This document shows positions 48,565 to 56,721 of a DNA stretch of 64,000 nt, one piece after another (positions within the stretch are counted from its first letter, which is position 1; each line of letters starts with the position of its first letter). The notes below the pieces were generated by a model. The model ran no database searches. It was given only the letters and a program-made list of their open reading frames with translations, and had not been told where the DNA came from. The stretch is from Vibrio variabilis (GTDB lineage: Bacteria; Pseudomonadota; Gammaproteobacteria; Enterobacterales; Vibrionaceae): contig NZ_JYJK01000087.1 in the NCBI RefSeq assembly GCF_003263785.1, positions 247,674 to 311,673 of the forward strand, written 5' to 3'. The position numbers were made by a program, and so were the translations under genes.

Positions 48565-48589
48565 AAAGGGCATTTCTGCCCTTTTTTTA
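48565..48589. terminator. Terminator after matP-DUF3634
   Basis: aaagggca / tgcccttt with a tttc loop and seven T on the plus strand; could also act on the opposing small gene. Confidence 0.9.
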
Positions 48590-48596
48590 CTGTAAT

Positions 48597-48615
48597 CTAA
48601 TGCACTATAACTAAA
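48597..48615. repeat. 19-bp intergenic repeat, copy 2
   Basis: ctaatgcactataactaaa, identical to 45311-45329. The two copies bracket the block fabA, ycbZ, matP and the DUF3634 gene (3.3 kb) in the same orientation. Confidence 0.6.
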
Positions 48616-48633
48616 GGGTTTGAGAACCGATAG

Positions 48634-48885
48634 TTAAGCCTTGGCCGCAATCTCACGCTCGTCCCAAATTTTCATTAACGTTCTACGCGATTCAGAGTCG
48701 AGCATTTGAATTCTTCTACACGTCCAGTTCTCTGCAATATAGTCAGCCATCTCTAACGAAACAGGGTTGTTATCCGTTAGGTAAGTCTCTAGCGCCGATT
48801 CCGCTTCTATTAGAGATAGACCCTCTACATCCCATTTTTGGATACGAACGTAGCTGTTTTTGAACCATTCAATTGGAAGTGACAT
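48634..48885 (-). CDS. Small conserved hypothetical protein
   Basis: 83 residues, MSLPIEWFKNSYVRIQKWDV to the end EREIAAKA; acidic, soluble, probably all-helical. AAGGAG lies seven bases before the ATG, a strong reason to accept it. No domain recognised. It is the last gene before the accessory region and points toward matP. Confidence 0.7.
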   Translation of the reverse strand: MSLPIEWFKNSYVRIQKWDVEGLSLIEAESALETYLTDNNPVSLEMADYIAENWTCRRIQMLDSESRRTLMKIWDEREIAAKA

Positions 48886-49412
48886 AGAAATCTCCTTTTC
48901 TAATATCTAATCATTATTCTTTTAAGACAGTGTGTCTTTGCGTTGAATCTAGAATCGAATATTTGACTCAGTTTGTAAAGGGTGGGATGAAAATAAACTT
49001 AATAAAAAATATATAAAATATAATTTAGAGTTCACTGAATGAATATAAACACCCGTGTGAATTTGTTGTGGCTATGGTTTTTATTTATCCTACCTTAGTT
49101 TTATATGCATTTGCGTTATAGGTTCTTAAGCTCCGTTGTGTAAGGGTTTGTGTTATGGAGTACTAATATTCATCGCAACTTTTGAGAGGGTTGGATAGTA
49201 TCGCTCTGCAAATATATATAATGTGAAACCATCATCATCTATTCATAAGTTTTTATTTACCTATGGTGACGGAAAATTATTTGAGCGGTGTTATCTGAGT
49301 TATTTATGTGACGCTATATGTTTTGCAATGTCCTGTTATTCCCTGGTTAGTTAAATTACCATGCATTTATTTGTGGTATTTATGTTTGGATCTTGGGTGG
49401 ATTGGTAGCGCT
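48886..49412. other. AT-rich gene-free stretch before the insertion sequence
   Basis: About 530 bases, markedly AT-rich (for example near 48990-49030), with no open frame that has a ribosome site and no recognisable RNA. It contains the promoter of the small gene at its left edge. Probably decayed sequence at the boundary between core and accessory DNA. Confidence 0.5.
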
Positions 49413-50456
49413 CGTCATTTTAAAAGTTGGAACTAAGCGGAAAAGCTGCCAAAGACAGCGCCGGCGTTTAGGCTGACGGAGGCGCAAAACGCCGGTTGAA
49501 GTCGGCGATGAAGTAGGGAAGCCATGCATTGGCGTCTTCGATGGTATTGATGCCTTGTAAACGCATTTCTTTTACCAAACGGTTTTGCAACGTCAGATTG
49601 GCTCGTTCTACACGACCTTTGGCCTGAGGACTGTTGGCGCAGATGAGCTCTATGCCGAGTTCATTCAATACTCGACCATATTGCGTCTGGCCAACTTGCT
49701 TGTGTTTTTCTTGATTGACCCGAAATATCGAGTGCTTAACACTGTAGAACGGCACTGGCTTATCGTGCTTGTCCACATATTCTCGGGTCGCTTTCATGTA
49801 ATCAAACGCTGACTCGGGTTTCACTGAATCTTAGGTTCATTAAGCGGCCAGTCGCGTTATCAATGAAGACCAGTAGGCAGCATTTATCACTGCGACCTTC
49901 AAACCAATCGTGGTGTGAGCCATCGATTTGAATGAGTTCGCCAAGGCAATCTCGACGATAGCGCGGCTGATAGACTCCAGGCTTGCGACGGGCATGTGGC
50001 GTCCATAAACCATCTGCGATCATCCAACTACGTAATGTTTCATTAGAAATGGATAGGTTGTGCAACTCGATTAATTTTTCTCGAGCAAGTGTGGGTGAAA
50101 AGTCTTCGTAATTATCACGGACTAGCTTCAAAATCATCTCTCGATTGTCGCTCGGGTAACGATGATTGCTAGGCCTTCCGCGAGCTTGGTGAGCTAAGCC
50201 CGCAGCGCCATACTCGCGTAACCGATTCATAAGGCGCTGAACCTGACGGACACTGAGGTTGAGGATCTCAGCAGCGTCGGATCTGCGTATTCGGCGGTCA
50301 CAAACGTCCTGAATTATTTTAAAACGACGGATCTCTGAATCACTCATAGTCACCAACATGTTTAGTAGGTCCTTAGCTCAAATCACAATAGATAAAGACT
50401 AGGTGGGCTGAGCTTAGGAGGACATTTTAACTTTGGTAAAAAGTGACATTACTATA
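49413..50456 (-). mobile_element. Truncated ISNCY-family (IS1202-like) insertion sequence
   Basis: The transposase gene below defines it. The end upstream of the transposase (near 50416-50456, complement tgtcactttttaccaaagtt...) and the other end (49413, cgtcattttaaaagttggaa) share only a loose gtca-tttt...aaagtt pattern, so the borders are approximate. No target duplication was found. Only 17 bases separate it from the left dif-like site. Confidence 0.6.
49468..50359 (-). pseudogene. ISNCY-family DDE transposase, frameshifted and lacking its C-terminus
   Basis: The first 185 codons contain a helix-turn-helix (RRIRRSDAAEILNLSVRQVQ) and the first catalytic Asp in LIQIDGSHHDWFEGRSDKC and the second near LLVFIDNATGRL. 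The frame then breaks at a CCC run (complement of 49816-49818) with one extra base; after that ESAFDYMKATREYVDKHDKP continues, with the catalytic Glu in NSPQAKGRVERANLTLQNR. It ends at IADFNRRFAPPSA, about 297 residues, whereas complete ISNCY enzymes are above 400. So besides the frameshift the C-terminal third is gone and the element should be immobile. Confidence 0.85.
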
Positions 50457-50472
50457 TAGGAATAACAATATC

Positions 50473-50501
50473 AGTGCGTATTATCTCGCCTTAAGTTAAA
50501 T
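50473..50501 (+). other. Left dif-like attachment site of the filamentous prophage
   Basis: XerC arm AGTGCGTATTA, seven-base centre TCTCGCC, XerD arm TTAAGTTAAAT. The XerC arm is identical to that of the right site, while the centre is one base longer and the XerD arm differs at one position. This is the hybrid type expected when a phage attP recombines with chromosomal dif through XerC. Confidence 0.85.
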
Positions 50502-50541
50502 ATTAATGACTATCCGGTAAATAAAGAAGAATGGTGCTTTT

Positions 50542-50952
50542 ATGGCTTATAAATACAATAGGTTAGAAATGGCAGAAAATAAGAAAACTTCTCTAATTTT
50601 TGCTGATTTGACGCCAGAAAGTGTAGCAAATCTTTGTTTTAAATCTGTGAGGACTGTCGAAAAATGGAGGAAGAGCGGTTGTATCCCACCAGAGTCAAGA
50701 CGGTTGTTAAAACTGTACTTAAAACGAGCAATATCAGATGAGTCAGAGTGGGACGGGTTCTACATGGAAGGCAATAGATTGAGATTACCGACTGGCCAAT
50801 TAGTTCAGCCTCAACAAATTTTGCTCGCAATGGCTCTATTGGAGTTTGGTGCAGAACCAGAGAGACTAATGCTTGCTAGGTTGAACCGTACTGCTAGAGC
50901 TATTGCTAGAATAAAGCTCCGAGCAAATAATCACCAAACGAAGTTGCGATGA
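50542..50952 (+). CDS. Phage DUF3653-like HTH protein, copy 1
   Basis: 136 residues (an inner ATG at 50572 would give 126). The middle LTPESVANLCFKSVRTVEKW looks like a helix-turn-helix, followed by the shared segment SEWDGFYMEGNRLRLPTGQL and QQILLAMALLEFGAEPERL. It is paralogous to the next gene over its whole length, and such proteins are found in many Vibrio inoviruses (DUF3653). A DNA-binding regulatory role is inferred. It begins 40 bases from the left attachment site, on the strand opposite to the structural genes. Confidence 0.7.
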   Translation: MAYKYNRLEMAENKKTSLIFADLTPESVANLCFKSVRTVEKWRKSGCIPPESRRLLKLYLKRAISDESEWDGFYMEGNRLRLPTGQLVQPQQILLAMALLEFGAEPERLMLARLNRTARAIARIKLRANNHQTKLR

Positions 50953-51033
50953 CTCGTAGAAACTAGAGTACTTATTCAATACAAATCAGACCCTTAGTTA
51001 TCTATGTACTTTTCAAACAAGAAAGGTACATAG

Positions 51034-51417
51034 ATGAGATACTTAAAGTTAACTAACAATCAAATCTTTAGAGAGTTCAAATGCGGCCTGTCTCTGGAAG
51101 AGACAGCATCACTATGCTTTAAGCAGCTTTCAACTATTGAAAGATGGGATCGAGGCGAAGAAATACCGCCGGAGTGTAAAAGGCTAATGAGGATGTATTC
51201 TAATCGCGAGTTGGGAATGTCATCAGACTGGGATGGTTTTGAGCTTATTGGAGATGAACTTAAAACACCCTTTGGAAGGTACGTAAACGCCAAGCAAATG
51301 ATACTTGCGCTGGCACTGTTAGAAATTGACTCAGAATCAGACCGAAGAACATGTAGTCTGGTAGTCAAGCTTGCTAGGTCGCTAGCAAGCTCGAGAGGGT
51401 GTAACTGTAAAAACTAG
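51034..51417 (+). CDS. Phage DUF3653-like HTH protein, copy 2
   Basis: 127 residues; AAGAAAGG precedes the ATG. LSLEETASLCFKQLSTIERW (putative helix-turn-helix), SDWDGFELIGDELKTPFGRY and KQMILALALLEIDSESDRRT line up with copy 1 without gaps, at roughly 40 percent identity by eye. The two copies sit in tandem with an 81-base spacer, suggesting an old duplication with divergence of specificity. Confidence 0.72.
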   Translation: MRYLKLTNNQIFREFKCGLSLEETASLCFKQLSTIERWDRGEEIPPECKRLMRMYSNRELGMSSDWDGFELIGDELKTPFGRYVNAKQMILALALLEIDSESDRRTCSLVVKLARSLASSRGCNCKN

Positions 51418-51438
51418 AACCTAATTATACAGGTTCTA

Positions 51439-51968
51439 CTAAACACGGTAGTCCTTTATACCCAAAGACCAAAGGTTATGAATATTCAACAGATATGTCT
51501 TAGCCTTTGGTTCCACATCCTGAATGATCATGCTACTTTCATTGGTTACATCATTACCATTGGTGTCAAAATAACCAACCTCCGCATACCAAGGATCAGA
51601 TAGAGACTGAGCCATATCAGATACAGTTGCTCGAAATTGTTGCATTTGGCCTGAGAAATCGAAGTAATCTCTATCGACGAGTACAGTTAAACAACCTTTT
51701 CGTTCACCAATAAACATAACAGGAAAGAGTAAGTTAGCCATACAGAGCTTTTCAACCATTTCAATCACTCTAGTGTCATGGTCTTCATCCCATATCACGG
51801 CAAAGTCATGAAGCTAACGCAAGAGCCAGGTTCAAATATTCGATTAGCGGATGTAGTTGCTCTAAGGATAGAGTAGTGAGTTCCTCTCCCGATGTTACCA
51901 GCAGGGAAAGGTTCATCGTAGATAGTGGAAACTAAGGTAGAATATTGTGGGTATTGGTTTTTTAACAT
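51439..51968 (-). pseudogene. Phage-borne protein of unknown function, split by one missing base
   Basis: The ATG at 51968 opens MLKNQYPQYSTLVSTIYDEP and runs 57 codons to SFMTLP, then meets a stop; the remaining 119 residues (VIWDEDHDTRVIEMVEKLCM to LWSLGIKDYRV) are one frame over. A single G missing at 51798-51800 restores a 176-residue protein. No family recognised. It is at the distal end of the phage, on the coat-gene strand but separated from it by the non-coding region, the position where vibriophages carry strain-specific cargo. Confidence 0.65.
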
Positions 51969-52453
51969 AATAAACTCTCTTTTCGGAAAAGTTGCAAAAT
52001 CAATTGCTTAAAAGCCAGCCTTTCGAGCTAGCAGGTTCATATTCGAGAGTAATGGTAAACGTATTAGAAGGCAAGCATTTGATTAGGTATTTTACTCGGT
52101 AATGGCGATTGCTAGTAGTTTGGTGGAATTTACCCCCGTAATACAGGTTCGGGGGTTTGACGTGTCCGCAGCGCTCCCGCTTGCCTCTGCGCACACGTCT
52201 TGTCTAGTTCTTATTCGTTTAGTGGGTTCCCGTTGGATAACCGGCCTTAGTTGTTGAACGTCTCTGAAAAGCTGGCTTAGCAGGGTGGCGGGAGTGGCTA
52301 GCGCTATTCGGCCACAGTTACTAACCGCGCCGATGAGCAATGTGCCAAAGATCGATGGAGTCGGGCGGCTTGGTGCCTCGCTTGCACTACGTGCTTTGCT
52401 TCTATCAGCGTTCGCTGATTTCTAATACTCCCTTCGGTCGTTAAGCATCCGCA
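51969..52453. other. Phage intergenic region (candidate replication origin/packaging signal)
   Basis: 485 bases with no credible gene. From about 52130 it is more GC-rich than its flanks and full of hairpin potential: acccccg / cgggggt at 52132-52156, a pair of agcgct elements linked to gctcccgc (52175) and gcgggagtggctagcgct (about 52285), and short inverted steps such as cagcgttcgctg near 52409. Filamentous phages keep the complementary-strand origin and packaging hairpin in such a gap; that role is inferred from position. Confidence 0.55.
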
Positions 52454-52837
52454 TTAGTTAAATAGAGACACGACGTTGTTTTTCCCGTCTAAGTCTTCTT
52501 TACCATCAGAGAAGTGTTTAGGTTCGCCGTTCTCCAAGGTGATGAACAGCTTTTGTTCTAGGTATGTGCCGACCACGTAGTGATTTTTAGGGATTTGGTA
52601 ACTGGGCTTTTCTCCTTGGTCATCTTCACAGAGCATGTGAATGTTCGGAAGCTTTACGCGCTGTAGGCCAACTAGGTTAGCGACTTCTATGAAACCGCCA
52701 AATGGCGCGTATTTGATGCTGCCTCCTTTGAGCAACGCGCTGATTTTGCCGTCACACTTGTCGCTAAGTGACACACTCCCATGTTCATTGATTCTATCGA
52801 TTCGGTAGGATGAATAGACTTGTATTGAACGATACAT
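52454..52837 (-). CDS. Phage protein of unknown function under a palindromic SOS-type operator
   Basis: 127 residues from the ATG at 52837 (MYRSIQVYSSYRIDRINEHG); the longer frame from 52933 would cross the operator and is rejected. The protein is soluble, with GGSIKYAPFGGFIEVANLVG and LPNIHMLCEDDQGEKPSYQI; no domain recognised. It lies last in the coat-gene direction, 175 bases after Zot, with its own operator, so it can be expressed separately. A role in phage regulation or host interaction is only a guess. Confidence 0.65.
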   Translation of the reverse strand: MYRSIQVYSSYRIDRINEHGSVSLSDKCDGKISALLKGGSIKYAPFGGFIEVANLVGLQRVKLPNIHMLCEDDQGEKPSYQIPKNHYVVGTYLEQKLFITLENGEPKHFSDGKEDLDGKNNVVSLFN

Positions 52838-52844
52838 AAACAAC

Positions 52845-52880
52845 CTCAAATATACTGTATCTATATACAGTATATTTGAG
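52845..52880. promoter_or_regulatory. Perfect 16-bp palindrome containing a LexA-type SOS box
   Basis: Arms ctcaaatatactgtat and its exact complement flank a four-base centre; inside it ctgtatctatatacag fits the LexA pattern CTGT-N8-ACAG. It begins eight bases upstream of the ATG of the 127-residue gene. CTX phage is known to use a LexA-controlled promoter, though at rstA. Confidence 0.7.
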
Positions 52881-53012
52881 TTGGCGGGATTGTCGAGACT
52901 TTTGAGATTGGAGTTGTAGAACTCTCGTTGCATTTACGTTTCATTTTAACGTAATTGACGTAATTTCATACTTTTATGGTACTTTTGCCGACTGACTATG
53001 TGAGTCTAATGG

Positions 53013-54313
53013 TTAAATATCACCAATTGATTCGACTGTCGCTTGATCGCTAGAGAGTTGAGTGTAGCTCTCTTCAACAGGTTCTCGCTTGTAGAACGGA
53101 TTACAGGTCAGGATGTGTTGAATATCATCGATAAAGACTCTAGCTCTGCATCGGTTAATCGGTTCAACCACCAAACCAAGATGGCTTGGGCTGAATACTG
53201 CACCTGATTCTGCATCGCTAAAGCTGTAGTGGTAGATGGTGCGGCGTTCTTTGGTTTGGACGACGACGCCATCTATATAGACGTTGGCCAGTTGTTCAGT
53301 TAGATAGGTTTGGATACTGGGTGCTGTAGTACTGGCTTGGTCAGGTGCAGCTTGCTGCGACTCAGTCGTTGTTGGTATGGAGCTGGGTTCCGTTCTACCG
53401 TACAGAACCGAGTAGGCCATGTATCCACATCCAAAAAGGAACAGGACGATGAGCGCAAAGTAGATAACAAACCGTGGCAGTTTGAACTTGTGAGTGTGTA
53501 TCTCAGCAGACCAATAAGATCCATACATGGCCTTTTCGCGCTTAATAAGATCCTTTTTAGCGCTTTGCTTGTCATGCCATGAGTCAGGGTCGAAAGCATG
53601 GGGGACTTCGTAGCGGGTAACACGTTCACCACCCATTGGATTATAGAAGTGGATGTGTCGGCCAACTAAGCGGCGAACGTTCACATCCATGAGTTTGGCG
53701 TCTTGGGTGACAAGGTGAATGTCAAAGCATGATGCCTATGAGTTTCAAACATTTCTATGTGTTTGGGTTTGTCGGCTTTTAAGCCACGAGGCGGGAAGTA
53801 TTGCTGCACCTCATCCATGAAGATGATGCTTGTTTTAGGTAGTTGATGCCATGTTTTAGGGTCGTCAAAGTGAGTAAAGTGAAAGTTGAAGTGTTTGACA
53901 GAATCGAAGCAGAAGGCCGGAGTTCCTGTGGCGTTCTGCAAGGTTTCTTCAAACTGGTGACGCTTTTTCGGACTGTAGCAACGTCTTACCCAGTAGAGCC
54001 ATGTTTCAAAATGGTCATGATCTTCATAGAAGGTTTCCAGCCAAGGCACATCCTGTAGAGTGACAAACTCATCTTCGTTGTGGATGCGTTTCATGATTTT
54101 GATGAGACGCTTTTTGGCCTTCGCGTTTTTAAGACGCGGGAAGTACCAACCGTAGAACCAACCACTGAATGAGGTGGCGATATCATAGTCGAGCATGAGC
54201 AGCTTGACGTTATGATAGTACTTAGGCCGAGCAGGGTCATGGTCTCGGCAGAGTTCAAAGAGTGAGTTCAGTGTTTTACTGGCTCCGGGTAAACCTGTTC
54301 GTAAGTAGATCAT
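53013..54313 (-). pseudogene. zot: Zot-family phage assembly ATPase (pI-like), split by one missing base
   Basis: Zot/pI is the inner-membrane ATPase that drives virion assembly and export. The first 210 codons contain the Walker A-like RTGLPGASKTLNSL (about 5-18) and Walker B IIFMDEVQQYFPPRG (about 165); at ETHRHHA the frame breaks because one T is missing from a T run (complement of 53724-53726). The rest resumes as FDIHLVTQDAKLMDVNVRRL, with the membrane segment FVIYFALIVLFLFGCGYMAY and a periplasmic tail. Repair gives 433 residues. The ATG overlaps the stop of the pVI-like gene (ATGA). Confidence 0.9.
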
Positions 54314-54663
54314 TTGTCACCCCAATCAATTGGGTCTTTTGAACCTGGCTTACGCCAAACCATAGAGCGAGCTTGTCCCATTTTGTTCATACCTTTGAAC
54401 ATCAATAGCGCAAACCCAGCAGAGAGTGTGAGGTTGAGTGATTCGTGGATACCAATCAGACCAATGATTTCCAATGTCGCGGAAGGGATGCCATCAAATG
54501 TATTTTTAAGTTTGGTCATGATGGTTTCAAAGAGTGCATCAAAGCCCATGTATGTTACGGTGCCAAAGCCAAGGGATATCGCAACCCGGGTGACTACGGC
54601 GGATATCAGGGTAGGCAACAGAGGTATAATGGTGATAAACAAAAAGCTGATGATTTTTCCCAT
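54310..54663 (-). CDS. DUF2523 minor coat protein (pVI-like)
   Basis: 117 residues with three hydrophobic segments (IISFLFITIIPLLPTLISAV, TVTYMGFDALFETI and LNLTLSAGFALLMFKGMN). DUF2523 proteins lie directly upstream of Zot in inoviruses and correspond to pVI, a capsid end protein inserted in the inner membrane before assembly. Two bases after the pIII-like stop and overlapping zot by four bases. Confidence 0.85.
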   Translation of the reverse strand: MGKIISFLFITIIPLLPTLISAVVTRVAISLGFGTVTYMGFDALFETIMTKLKNTFDGIPSATLEIIGLIGIHESLNLTLSAGFALLMFKGMNKMGQARSMVWRKPGSKDPIDWGDK

Positions 54664-54665
54664 AG

Positions 54666-56162
54666 TTACAATCCATATTTAGCAATGAGTAGGCCGCAGG
54701 AAACTAAGGTAAAGGCCATGAGCAGCACCTTTATGATCCCCGCAAGGTCACAAAACGGTTTGAATTCGATTTCGTAGAATTTACCCATGACATCAAAACG
54801 CTGGGGAGACGGGCAGCCCCCTTTGATCTCTATGCCGTTTTTGCCTTGGTACTTGTTGAGCACGTTTGAGATATCGAGTTCACCCGCTTCGATAAGCTCA
54901 ACAGGGTTGTCTTTTATGAACTCATCAAGACCTTTCTGTATCTCTTGGTCAGTGCCTTGGTCGAAGAAGTCTTTACCACATTGTTCACGCCACTGTTGTT
55001 CGGCAAGGTAACAGACCACTGCATCACCATTACAGCTAAAGGCTTCACACCCATTTGCTCCGACGCCGTTTTCACCTTCACCATTGCCATCACCGCCGCC
55101 ATCTCCATCTCCATTACCATCAGCACACAGTTTAGGGTCTAAGGCACAGCCGATGGCATCGAGAGATTGTTTGAGTTCGGAGTCTCCTAGCTGACCACTG
55201 CCGTTTAAGGATTCAAGTTCGCCAAGGATGCGCTTGTCATATTCGGTTTTTAGTGCCGCGTTGTCGGAGGTTTCTTGGCGAAGCTGGTCAACGGAGTACT
55301 CAATGTTTTCAACATGCTGAGTGGTCAGCGACTGCTCAGCGAGTAAGGCGTTATCGGCTTCGGATAAGTTTGGGTTATCTGGAGTTGGAGTGGGTTCAGG
55401 ATTCGGTTTGATATCCCCATCCGTAACATTACCGCCACCATTACTACCGCCAGAGGCACCATCCGGTCTGTCTGTCGGAAGTGAAGGGGCGTCAGGGTTG
55501 GTAATGCCATTGTCTGGAATGGTGACGCTAGGCCATTGGTAATCGGGCGGCTTAATGCCAGCGTTAGCTGAACTATCACACGCTTGGCCTGTATATGTGG
55601 CAGTGTAGGGGCAAGACTCTTGAGTATCTGCACCCGTACACACTTGCAAGTCAGGCGCAGTCAAAGCAACAACACAGTTGCTCGAAACACAAGAACTGTA
55701 GCCCTCTAATCCCGAGCGGCCATTGAGTTTTTTGAAATTGGTGCCTGCTTCGGGACATTCGGTTGGCGGAGGCGGAGGGGTAGAGCAGCTTCCATCAGGT
55801 TGCTGATCTGGACAGAGTGAAGTCGAGCCATCGGTCACCCACCATTGTTGGTTCTCAGTTCTACGGCGGCCGCTAGTGTTTAAAATAGTAAAAACGATAA
55901 CTAAATTAGTAATGCTAGGTGAAGGAACAATAGCAATTGAATCTACGGAGTCACGTGAGTTTAAAGATTTAATCCTCTGAGAGCGAAAGGCAACACATTC
56001 AGATAGGGTTGACTTTTGATAGAAGCGACAATGACCGATTGTAGTACTGGCTTTATGGCCATCATCATAGGGCACTGCCCCTAGAGTAAAAGGGACACTC
56101 CAAAGAAAGAAACTGAGTATGCAAAGTATTGAAAAACGCGGAATCTGATAACTAGCATTCAT
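54666..56162 (-). CDS. pIII-like adsorption protein (TspB-related)
   Basis: 498 residues. A signal peptide (MNASYQIPRFSILCILSFFL and on) leads into a Cys-rich N-terminal region, a Pro/Gly/Asp-rich linker (GGSNGGGNVTDGDIKPNPEP, then a second glycine/aspartate run near 330-350, GNGDGDGGGDGNGEGENG), a conserved Cys-rich C-terminal domain (GCPSPQRFDVMGKFYEIEFK) and a C-terminal membrane anchor (VLLMAFTLVSCGLLIAKYGL). This layout is that of the phage tip protein that binds the host pilus and TolA. Its ATG overlaps the stop of the 26-residue gene. Confidence 0.88.
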   Translation of the reverse strand: MNASYQIPRFSILCILSFFLWSVPFTLGAVPYDDGHKASTTIGHCRFYQKSTLSECVAFRSQRIKSLNSRDSVDSIAIVPSPSITNLVIVFTILNTSGRRRTENQQWWVTDGSTSLCPDQQPDGSCSTPPPPPTECPEAGTNFKKLNGRSGLEGYSSCVSSNCVVALTAPDLQVCTGADTQESCPYTATYTGQACDSSANAGIKPPDYQWPSVTIPDNGITNPDAPSLPTDRPDGASGGSNGGGNVTDGDIKPNPEPTPTPDNPNLSEADNALLAEQSLTTQHVENIEYSVDQLRQETSDNAALKTEYDKRILGELESLNGSGQLGDSELKQSLDAIGCALDPKLCADGNGDGDGGGDGNGEGENGVGANGCEAFSCNGDAVVCYLAEQQWREQCGKDFFDQGTDQEIQKGLDEFIKDNPVELIEAGELDISNVLNKYQGKNGIEIKGGCPSPQRFDVMGKFYEIEFKPFCDLAGIIKVLLMAFTLVSCGLLIAKYGL

Positions 56163-56239
56163 ATTAACCGCCTTACTGCATCGATCAAGATACAGAGCAC
56201 GATTAACAATAGGGCATCATTGAGAGTAATAAAGTCCAT
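56159..56239 (-). CDS. 26-residue hydrophobic phage protein (pVII/pIX-like)
   Basis: Too short for usual gene calling: MDFITLNDALLLIVLCILID then AVRRLI. AGGGAG lies eight bases before the ATG and its TGA overlaps the pIII ATG (ATGA), both strong signs of translation. One membrane segment with a basic end, in the position where filamentous phages encode the short capsid-end proteins pVII/pIX. Confidence 0.75.
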   Translation of the reverse strand: MDFITLNDALLLIVLCILIDAVRRLI

Positions 56240-56255
56240 TTGTGACACTCCCTAG

Positions 56256-56280
56256 AAAAACGGGCAGCCGAGGCCGCCCG
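56256..56280 (-). terminator. Terminator downstream of the major coat gene
   Basis: cgggcggcc / ggctgcccg hairpin with five T on the minus strand. As in M13, a terminator right after gene VIII would keep coat mRNA abundant and lower expression of pIII onward. Confidence 0.85.
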
Positions 56281-56285
56281 TGGAG

Positions 56286-56495
56286 TTAGTGAATGGGATT
56301 AGCCAAAGATGGCACCTTTTGCCACTTGAAGACAACAGCCACGCCAGCCAGACCGATGAGCGCGCCACCGATTGCGGTGATAGCGGCTGTACCGTCGGTA
56401 GAAATGGCCGATGTTGCCGCTGTAACATCAATACCCGTTGCCGAAGCCGAGCCCGCTGCAACCGCAGTTGCGATAAGAACCAGTGTTTTTTTCAT
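56286..56495 (-). CDS. Major coat protein pVIII (C-terminus shifted by one missing base)
   Basis: Signal peptide MKKTLVLIATAVAAGSASA, then an acidic/alanine-rich N-terminus, the single membrane helix AITAIGGALIGLAGVAVVFK and a basic end. As read, it ends FKWQKVPSLANPIH. If one G is restored at 56322-56323 the end becomes FKWAKGAIFG with a stop at 56299, which is the usual pVIII C-terminus, so the true protein is probably 65 residues (about 46 after processing). Two bases separate it from the upstream small coat gene. Confidence 0.85.
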   Translation of the reverse strand: MKKTLVLIATAVAAGSASATGIDVTAATSAISTDGTAAITAIGGALIGLAGVAVVFKWQKVPSLANPIH

Positions 56496-56497
56496 AG

Positions 56498-56710
56498 TTA
56501 ACCTCTGTATCCAAGTTGTTGTAAGCCAAGCTTTATGACGAACACCAATGCATAAAGCGAGGCAGCTGCACCAAATAACGCAAACACTTCAATGATGGTT
56601 AAATGGTTTTCTAAATCAGTCACAGCGAGCAATAAGGTTCCGTCACACGGAATTGAACTCGATGTAACCAATTGGTTTGTGGTTGGGTCTACCTTGACGC
56701 ACAGGGACAT
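56498..56710 (-). CDS. Small phage membrane protein
   Basis: 70 residues, MSLCVKVDPTTNQLVTSSSI with two Cys that may pair in the first third, then a long hydrophobic segment (IIEVFALFGAAASLYALVFV) and LQQLGYRG. It sits between rstB and pVIII, where Vibrio inoviruses carry a minor virion or assembly protein. TTAGGT precedes the ATG. Confidence 0.7.
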   Translation of the reverse strand: MSLCVKVDPTTNQLVTSSSIPCDGTLLLAVTDLENHLTIIEVFALFGAAASLYALVFVIKLGLQQLGYRG

Positions 56711-56721
56711 AGACCTAACCG

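Noticed and set aside
52000..52340. Two minus-strand open frames in the phage intergenic region
   Set aside because: No ribosome sites, overlapping each other in hairpin-rich non-coding DNA; better explained as origin/packaging sequence.
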